Positions 38,887 to 43,575 of a stretch of 43,575 nt of DNA are shown here, one piece after another (the first letter of the stretch is position 1; each line of letters starts with the position of its first letter). The position numbers and the translations under genes were made by a program. Where the stretch lies: contig DASRIS010000091.1 in NCBI GenBank assembly GCA_035649895.1, forward strand, positions 1 to 43,575, read 5' to 3'. This DNA comes from DASSUC01 sp035649895. Lineage in GTDB: Bacteria > Actinomycetota > Actinomycetes > Mycobacteriales > Micromonosporaceae. The notes beneath the pieces were generated by a model. It saw only the letters and a list, made by a program, of their open reading frames with translations. It had not been told where the DNA came from and did not search any database.

Positions 38887-38903
38887 CCGGCAGCGCGGGT
38901 CAG
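38883..38903. terminator. Short stem holding the stop codons of two convergent genes
   Basis: CTGACC (38883-38888) and GGTCAG (38898-38903) are inverted. The TGA of mqnA (38884-38886) is in the first arm and the stop of the hydrolase gene (38900-38902, minus strand) in the second. Confidence 0.4.
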
Positions 38904-39820
38904 CGGCGCAGCAGCGCGGCAGCCACCCTCTCGCAGATCTGCGCTCCGTGGGTGAGGCCCAGCTCCTGCGGGTAGCGCGCCAGCACGCCCAGCGTCCAGC
39001 CCGCCGCAACGGCCAGGCAGGCCACGTGCCACTCGGTCCCCTGCATGCGGACCACCCACCCGTTCTTGATCGCCACACCGGCCGCGCTGGCCGGCGGCAG
39101 CGCGTCGCGGATGCCGAAGTCGCCGAGGCCGCGTACGCCGAGCATCTCGGTGAGCAGCCAGGGGGTCCACTGCGGGCCGGCCGCCCGGGCATCCGCGATG
39201 CAGTCCGCAAGGCGCGCGGTGTCGCGCGCTGACACCACGGTGTTGCTCCACCTCTCGTCCGGCGCGGAGTCCGTCAGGCCGCAGACGCCGATGAGCCGGC
39301 GGGTCGATGCCGCCCCGCCGAGGAGCGCGAACATCTCTTGTGCCGGGTCGTTCGCGCTGTCCCGGATCATGGTGCTCAGCCGCTGGAGCTGCGCGCTGTC
39401 CGGGGTGGTGCCTGACTCGGCCGCGCGGCGCAGGAAGTCGGCCGCTAGCCAGACCTTGATCATTGAGGCGGTGGTACTGGTCGCGGTCGGGTTCCGCGAG
39501 CCGACGATCTTGTTGGTACGCCGGTCGAGCAGGGCCCAGGACCAGAAGCCGGGGGTGTTGACCCACACCCGACGAGGGGTCATCTGCGGGTTCGCCAGCA
39601 CCGGAGCGGCCATGGGCGCGTCGGGCGCGCCTGACGCGCTCGGTGCGCCCGGCGACGCGGCCCGGGTGCCGGCCGGCGTCACCCAGGCCGGTGCCGCGGG
39701 GACGGCCTTAGTGCCGCCTGGCGAGCCCACCACGTGCACCACCGCGGCGCCGCAGAGCAGAGGGATCACGAGCAGGCCGGTACGCACGTACCAGGCGCTC
39801 TGCGACCAGGTCCTGACCAC
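38900..39820 (-). CDS. Exported SxxK serine hydrolase (class A beta-lactamase-like), paralogue 1
   Basis: A 306-residue protein with an N-terminal signal anchor (about 14-31) and an Ala/Pro/Gly linker to residue 90. The domain shows the three active-site elements of the beta-lactamase/PBP fold: S119-x-x-K122 in ASMIKVW, S155-A-N157 in RDSANDP, and KNG in IKNGWVV. The omega-loop region lacks a clear general-base glutamate, so it may be a non-hydrolytic relative, such as a peptidoglycan-binding or transpeptidase-like protein, rather than a true lactamase. It starts at a GTG only 9 bp after its paralogue's stop; the two are one operon. Confidence 0.82.
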   Translation of the reverse strand: MVRTWSQSAWYVRTGLLVIPLLCGAAVVHVVGSPGGTKAVPAAPAWVTPAGTRAASPGAPSASGAPDAPMAAPVLANPQMTPRRVWVNTPGFWSWALLDRRTNKIVGSRNPTATSTTASMIKVWLAADFLRRAAESGTTPDSAQLQRLSTMIRDSANDPAQEMFALLGGAASTRRLIGVCGLTDSAPDERWSNTVVSARDTARLADCIADARAAGPQWTPWLLTEMLGVRGLGDFGIRDALPPASAAGVAIKNGWVVRMQGTEWHVACLAVAAGWTLGVLARYPQELGLTHGAQICERVAAALLRR

Positions 39821-39829
39821 AGGGGCCTG

Positions 39830-40768
39830 CTACTGCGGCACGGCTGGCCGGGTCACCAGCTGCTGGGCGACGCTCCGACAGATCTCCGCGCCCTGGGCCA
39901 GGCCGTCCGGGATGGGCTGCCCGCTCCGCCAGGCGCCGTACGGGTACTGCGCCTGCACGGCGAGCACCCAGTCCTCGCCGATGGCCAGGCAGTTGATGTG
40001 CCAGCGCCCGTCCGGGTGGTACCACCAGCCGTTCTTCATGGACACCGTGGGCGCGATCGCGGGCGGCAGGCCGTCGATGATCCCCCACCGGCCGCCGCCC
40101 GTGTGCTTCTGCTGGTAGGTGACTGTGCCGCGCACCTGGCGCATCTGCTCGAGCACCCACCCGGTCCAGGTCGGGCCGGCGGCCCGCTCGTCGGCGATGC
40201 AGAGCCCCATCCGCGCCGCGTCCCGCGCCGACATCTGGGTCAGGCTCCACCAGCCGGTGTAGAGCTTGGTCTCGGTGAGGCCGCAGGTCTTGATCAGGCG
40301 GGTGACCACCGCGTCCCGGCCGCCCTGCTGGTACGCCCACTGCGCCGCATCGTCGTTGCTGTCCCGGATCGCCACGCTCAGCCGTTGCAGGACATCGGCG
40401 GTTGGCGTCTGCTTGCGCTCGGCGGCCCGGCGCAGGTAGTCCGAGACGATCCACGCCTTGATCATCGACTCGGTGGTGTTGGTCTTCGTGAGGTTCGGCG
40501 AGCCGTTGATCTCCAGCGTGTTGCGGTCGAGCAGGGCCCAGGACCAGAACGGTGGCTTGGTGCGGAGCGAGACCGGGCCGGGCCGCAGGGTCGGCGGTGG
40601 CGGGGGGGGCTGGATCAGGGTCTGGATCGAGTCCAGGGTCCGCTGCTTTGCCCCGGCGGCCGACGGGCCAGCCTCATCGCGGACGAGGCGGACCGCCTGT
40701 GCCAGCAGGAGCGCACCGGCCAGGGTCGCGACGACCACGACTCCGATCAGGATCACTCGGGTACGCAT
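39830..40768 (-). CDS. Exported SxxK serine hydrolase (class A beta-lactamase-like), paralogue 2
   Basis: A 312-residue protein with a signal anchor (VILIGVVVVATLAGALLLAQ), a poly-Pro linker (about 54-60) and a catalytic-type domain with S101-x-x-K104 in ESMIKAW, S137-N-D139 in RDSNDD and KNG in MKNGWWYHPD. FWSWALLD(R), DSNDD/DSAND and the SARD-A-R pattern are shared with paralogue 1, so a tandem duplication is likely. ETKL aligns by eye with the omega-loop EPEL of class A enzymes, so a general-base Glu may be kept here. The ATG at 40768 has CTGGAG 8 bp upstream. First gene of the pair. Confidence 0.83.
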   Translation of the reverse strand: MRTRVILIGVVVVATLAGALLLAQAVRLVRDEAGPSAAGAKQRTLDSIQTLIQPPPPPPTLRPGPVSLRTKPPFWSWALLDRNTLEINGSPNLTKTNTTESMIKAWIVSDYLRRAAERKQTPTADVLQRLSVAIRDSNDDAAQWAYQQGGRDAVVTRLIKTCGLTETKLYTGWWSLTQMSARDAARMGLCIADERAAGPTWTGWVLEQMRQVRGTVTYQQKHTGGGRWGIIDGLPPAIAPTVSMKNGWWYHPDGRWHINCLAIGEDWVLAVQAQYPYGAWRSGQPIPDGLAQGAEICRSVAQQLVTRPAVPQ

Positions 40769-40910
40769 CGGCGCATCTCCAGGGGCGGGCTTGGCGACCC
40801 AGCGCTGGCGTGCTGTCAAGGGTCGCGACCGCTTGGAGTCTACGTCGCTGGCGAGTCCACGCCACCCCGTAGCCCCGTACCTCGCGGCTGCCCCGGGCCG
40901 CTGCGCCACA

Positions 40911-40950
40911 TGTTACAACACGTTGCGTCAGCGGAGGTGGACTGTAACAC
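40911..40950 (+). promoter_or_regulatory. paa promoter with inverted TGTTACA/TGTAACA arms
   Basis: TTGCGT (40923-40928) and TAACAC (40945-40950) are 16 bp apart. TAACAC ends 8 bp before the paaA GTG (40959), so the mRNA is probably leaderless. Inverted arms TGTTACA (40911-40917) and TGTAACA (40943-40949) flank the -35 and overlap the -10, as a repressor site would. CAACACGTTG (40916-40925) is a second near-palindrome. Confidence 0.5.
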
Positions 40951-40958
40951 TCTCTGGT

Positions 40959-42062
40959 GTGTACGGGAACGACTTCGAACAACCTGGCGCGGCCACGCTG
41001 CTCGACGAGGTTGAGGCGGCCGAGCAGGCGCTGCGGGCGGCGGCCGAGCGCCGGGTCGCCGCGGCGCGGGCCGGCGGCACCGGTGACACCGGCGGCGCAG
41101 AGGCCGAGCTCCAGGAGTACTTCGACGCGGTGGTCGCCGCCGACCAGAAGATCGAGCCGCGGGACTGGATGCCGGAGGCGTACCGCAAGACGCTGGTCCG
41201 CCAGATCGCCCAGCACGCGCACTCGGAGATCATCGGGATGCAGCCGGAGGGCAACTGGATCTCCCGCGCTCCGTCCCTGAAGCGCAAGGCGATCCTGCTC
41301 GCCAAGGTGCAGGACGAGGCGGGCCACGGGCTCTACCTCTACGCCGCCGCGGAGACCCTGGGCATCGACCGCGAGGAGCTGGTCGGGCTGCTGCTCACCG
41401 GGCGGCAGAAGTACAGCTCGATCTTTAACTACCCGACGCTGACCTGGGCCGACGTCGGCGCGATCGGCTGGCTCGTGGACGGGGCGGCGATCGTCAACCA
41501 GGTGCCGCTGTGCCGCTGCTCGTACGGGCCGTACGCCCGGGCCATGATCCGGATCTGCAAGGAGGAGTCGTTCCACCAGCGCCAGGGGTACGAGATCCTC
41601 TACACCCTCGCCCACGGCACGCCTGAGCAGAAGGCGATGGCGCAGGACGCGGTGGACCGCTGGTGGTACCCGTCGCTGGCGATGTTCGGCCCGCCGGACA
41701 CCGCGTCGACCCACTCCGAGCAGTCCATGGCCTGGAAGATCAAGCGCTTCTCAAACGACGACCTGCGCCAGCGCTTCGTCGACATGTGCGTGCCGCAGGC
41801 CGAGGTGCTGGGCCTTTCGATCCCAGACCCAGACCTGCGGTGGAACGACGAGCGCGGGGCGTACGACTACACCCAGCCCGACTATGACGAGCTGTTCCGG
41901 GTGATCCGGGGCGACGGTCCGTGCAACCGGCAGCGGATGGCGCACCGGCGCCGCGCCGACGCCGACGGCGCCTGGGTGCGCGAGGCCGCCGCCGCGTACG
42001 CCGCCAAGCGCTCCGCCCGCCCGGCGGAGGCGGCCGCCCGTCCGGCGGAGGCGGCGGCGTGA
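40959..42062 (+). CDS. paaA: 1,2-phenylacetyl-CoA epoxidase, catalytic subunit A
   Basis: A 367-residue ferritin-like di-iron oxygenase subunit. Iron-ligand motifs are visible: E120-x-x-H123 in QDEAGHGLYLY and E203-x-x-H206 in KEESFHQRQGYE. Other family marks are EPRDWMPEAYRKTLVRQIAQ, AQHAHSEIIGMQPEGNW and DPDLRWNDERGAYDYTQPDY. It epoxidises phenylacetyl-CoA in the aerobic phenylacetate pathway together with PaaB, C, D and E. The GTG at 40959 is chosen because a -10 box lies at leaderless spacing and no ribosome site is near. The C-terminus carries two RPAEAAA units from a 21-bp DNA repeat (42018-42059). Confidence 0.94.
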   Translation: MYGNDFEQPGAATLLDEVEAAEQALRAAAERRVAAARAGGTGDTGGAEAELQEYFDAVVAADQKIEPRDWMPEAYRKTLVRQIAQHAHSEIIGMQPEGNWISRAPSLKRKAILLAKVQDEAGHGLYLYAAAETLGIDREELVGLLLTGRQKYSSIFNYPTLTWADVGAIGWLVDGAAIVNQVPLCRCSYGPYARAMIRICKEESFHQRQGYEILYTLAHGTPEQKAMAQDAVDRWWYPSLAMFGPPDTASTHSEQSMAWKIKRFSNDDLRQRFVDMCVPQAEVLGLSIPDPDLRWNDERGAYDYTQPDYDELFRVIRGDGPCNRQRMAHRRRADADGAWVREAAAAYAAKRSARPAEAAARPAEAAA

Positions 42063-42403
42063 GCGGGGAGAGCGACCGGGGCGGCGGGCCTGGTGGCGCA
42101 GTGAGCGGAGGCCCGGGCGGCGCGGGTGGGTGGCCGCTGTGGGAGGTGTTCGTGCGGCCTCGCCGCGGCCTGTCCCACTCGCACGTTGGCAGCGTGCACG
42201 CGCCCGATGCGGTGCTGGCGCTGCGTAACGCCCGGGACGTGTTCACCCGCCGGCAGGAGGGGGTCTCGATCTGGGTGGTGCCGGCTGCCGCGATCACCGC
42301 GTCGAGCCCGGACGAGAAGGACGCGTTCTTCGACCCGGCGGCGGACAAGGTCTACCGGCACCCCACCTTCTACGAGGTACCCGAGGGGGTGGCGCACCTG
42401 TGA
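42059..42403 (+). CDS. paaB: 1,2-phenylacetyl-CoA epoxidase subunit B
   Basis: A 114-residue protein. After a Gly-rich 24-residue lead comes the PaaB fold: WPLWEVFVRPRRGLSHSHVG, SVHAPDAVLALRNARDVFTR and EGVSIWVVPAAAI. PaaB is a small structural subunit needed for an active complex. The GTG at 42059 overlaps the paaA stop (GTGA), and its stop overlaps paaC. The Gly-rich lead is longer than in the enterobacterial protein. Confidence 0.92.
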   Translation: MSGESDRGGGPGGAVSGGPGGAGGWPLWEVFVRPRRGLSHSHVGSVHAPDAVLALRNARDVFTRRQEGVSIWVVPAAAITASSPDEKDAFFDPAADKVYRHPTFYEVPEGVAHL

Positions 42404-43116
42404 CCGGCACCGCCACCGCCACCGTGGAGCAGCTGTTGTGCCTGGGCGACGACGCGCTGGTCGCGGCCCAGCGCCTGGCGCAGTGGTGCTCGCGGGCGCC
42501 GGAGATGGAGGAGGACGTCGCGCTGGCCAACATCGCGCTGGACCAGCTCGGCGCGGCCCGGCTGCTGCTGTCGTACGCGGGCGACCTGGAGGGTGCCGGG
42601 CGCGACGAGGACGCGCTGGCGTTCCTGCGGGACGACCGGGAGCTCCGCAACTGCCTGCTGGTGGAGCTGCCCGACCCGGACTTCGCGCACACCATCGCCA
42701 AGCTGCTGTTCCTCGCGGCGTACCAGCGGCTGCACTACGAGCGCCTGGCGGCCGGGCCGGATGAGCGGCTGGCCTCGATCGCGGCCAAGACGGTGAAGGA
42801 GTCGGCCTACCACCTCGACCACGCCATGCTGTGGACGCTGCGGCTGGGTGACGGGACGGCCGAGTCGCACCGGCGGATGCAGGCGGCGGTGGACGAGGTC
42901 TGGCCATACACCCACGAGCTGTTCGAGGACGACGCGGACCTGCGCGGGGCGTGGCTGTCCATAGTGGAGCCGGTGCTCGCCGAGGCGACGCTGGACCGGC
43001 CGGCCGACGGCTGGGCGCCGACCGGCGGGCGGTCGGGCCAGCACACCGAGCACCTGAGCTACCTGCTCGCCGAGATGCAGGTGCTGCACCGCGCCCACCC
43101 GGGGGCGCGGTGGTGA
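42400..43116 (+). CDS. paaC: 1,2-phenylacetyl-CoA epoxidase subunit C
   Basis: A 238-residue ferritin-like protein homologous to PaaA but structural. Family segments are CSRAPEMEEDVALANIALDQ, LGAARLLLSYAGDLEG, FAHTIAKLLFLAAYQRLHYE and VKESAYHLDHAMLWTLRLGD. With PaaA it forms the core of the epoxidase. The GTG at 42400 overlaps the paaB stop (GTGA) and its own stop overlaps paaD, showing tight coupling. Confidence 0.93.
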   Translation: MTGTATATVEQLLCLGDDALVAAQRLAQWCSRAPEMEEDVALANIALDQLGAARLLLSYAGDLEGAGRDEDALAFLRDDRELRNCLLVELPDPDFAHTIAKLLFLAAYQRLHYERLAAGPDERLASIAAKTVKESAYHLDHAMLWTLRLGDGTAESHRRMQAAVDEVWPYTHELFEDDADLRGAWLSIVEPVLAEATLDRPADGWAPTGGRSGQHTEHLSYLLAEMQVLHRAHPGARW

Positions 43117-43575
43117 CCGCGCAGCTGCGCCGGGTGGCCGGGTCCGTGGTCGACCCGGAGCTGCGCGCCGTGACCATCGAGGAGCTGGGCATCCTGCGCG
43201 ACGTGCGGGTCGACCCGGACAGCGGCCGGGTGGTGGTCACGATCACCCCGACCTACGCCGGCTGCCCGGCCATGGACACCATCCGCGCCGACATCCGGCG
43301 GGCCCTGGACGCGGCCGGCCACCCGGACGCCGAGGTGCGTACGGTCCTCTCGCCCGCCTGGTCGACCGACCGGATCAGCGAGGCGGGCCGGGCGAAGCTG
43401 ACCGCCGCCGGCATCGCCCCGCCCGGCCCGGCCCGCGGCGGACCCGGCCCGGCCCGGAGCCCGGCTGGCCCGGCCGGTCCGGCTAGGAGTACGGCCGGTC
43501 CGGTGGCGCTGGTGCTTTCCGTGCGCTGCCCCCGGTGTGGCTCACCGCAGACCGAGCAGCTCTCCCGGTTCGGCT
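43113..43575 (+). CDS. paaD: Phenylacetate degradation protein PaaD, 3' truncated by window edge
   Basis: 154 residues are visible. The N-terminal MIP18/DUF59-like domain (VVDPELRAVTIEELGILRDV, ITPTYAGCPAMDTIRADI) is that of PaaD, an iron-sulfur maturation factor for the epoxidase complex. Then comes a low-complexity linker of GPARSPAGPAGPARS repeats, followed by the start of the C-terminal zinc-ribbon-like segment (VRCPRCGSPQTEQLSRFG) with its CPRC motif. The GTG at 43113 overlaps the paaC stop (GTGA). The frame is still open at the last base; paaE may follow outside the window. Confidence 0.9.
   Translation, partial: MTAQLRRVAGSVVDPELRAVTIEELGILRDVRVDPDSGRVVVTITPTYAGCPAMDTIRADIRRALDAAGHPDAEVRTVLSPAWSTDRISEAGRAKLTAAGIAPPGPARGGPGPARSPAGPAGPARSTAGPVALVLSVRCPRCGSPQTEQLSRFG

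Overview
The window is 43.6 kb of very GC-rich, densely coding actinobacterial DNA. A BldC-type developmental regulator, a DUF4229 protein, the futalosine route to menaquinone, many GTG starts with GTGA/ATGA overlaps, and leaderless promoters all point to a filamentous actinomycete. Micromonosporaceae is my best guess, from general gene style only. No rRNA, tRNA, CRISPR array, insertion sequence or prophage was seen.

Layout. 1-3.8 kb: the 3' part of a giant multi-HAMP hybrid histidine kinase, three 56-bp tandem repeats, a stand-alone receiver protein and a convergent STAS-domain anti-anti-sigma factor. 3.8-9.8 kb: one tightly overlapping operon joining haem synthesis (hemL) to cytochrome c maturation (histidine phosphatase, ResA-like thioredoxin, CcdA, ResB, CcsA). 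9.8-10.8 kb: a decayed VapBC-like module trapped between the real ccsA end and a broken second copy of a ccsA segment. 10.8-12.6 kb: a short-chain dehydrogenase, an Lrp/AsnC regulator and bldC. 12.6-15.8 kb: UbiX-, UbiA- and UbiD-like enzymes for late menaquinone synthesis. 15.8-16.5 kb: an intact VapBC pair. 16.5-19.9 kb: a glycolipid-binding-like protein, a DEAD-box RNA helicase and a MalY-like PLP enzyme. 19.9-24 kb: a proline-rich one-pass membrane protein and an NlpC/P60 wall hydrolase. 24.3-26.3 kb: mqnE with two small membrane proteins. 26.5-31.6 kb: a secreted M14 carboxypeptidase, then a cobalamin riboswitch driving a BtuFCD-type ABC importer. 31.6-36.1 kb: a Phd/RelE module with a broken toxin, a HelD-like RNA polymerase recycling ATPase, and a class II Fic protein. 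36.1-38.9 kb: an ArsR-like regulator, an MFS exporter and mqnA. 38.9-40.8 kb: two tandem paralogous SxxK serine hydrolases. 40.9 kb to the end: paaABCD for phenylacetyl-CoA epoxidation, with paaD cut by the window edge.

Functionally the region is dominated by respiratory cofactors: haem precursor, cytochrome c assembly and five futalosine-pathway genes (mqnA, mqnE, and UbiD/UbiA/UbiX homologues) spread over three loci. Accessory material (three toxin-antitoxin modules, Fic, duplicated palindromic elements) lies between them.

The most unusual features are a roughly 40-residue insertion in HemL near its expected gating loop, a repeated GTGA-linked micro-ORF leader, a duplicated 15-bp-stem palindrome upstream of both fic and the arsR-like gene, the ccsA-flanked frameshifted VapC, and in-frame minisatellites in at least seven conserved genes. 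No single wholly new system is proven by the sequence alone.
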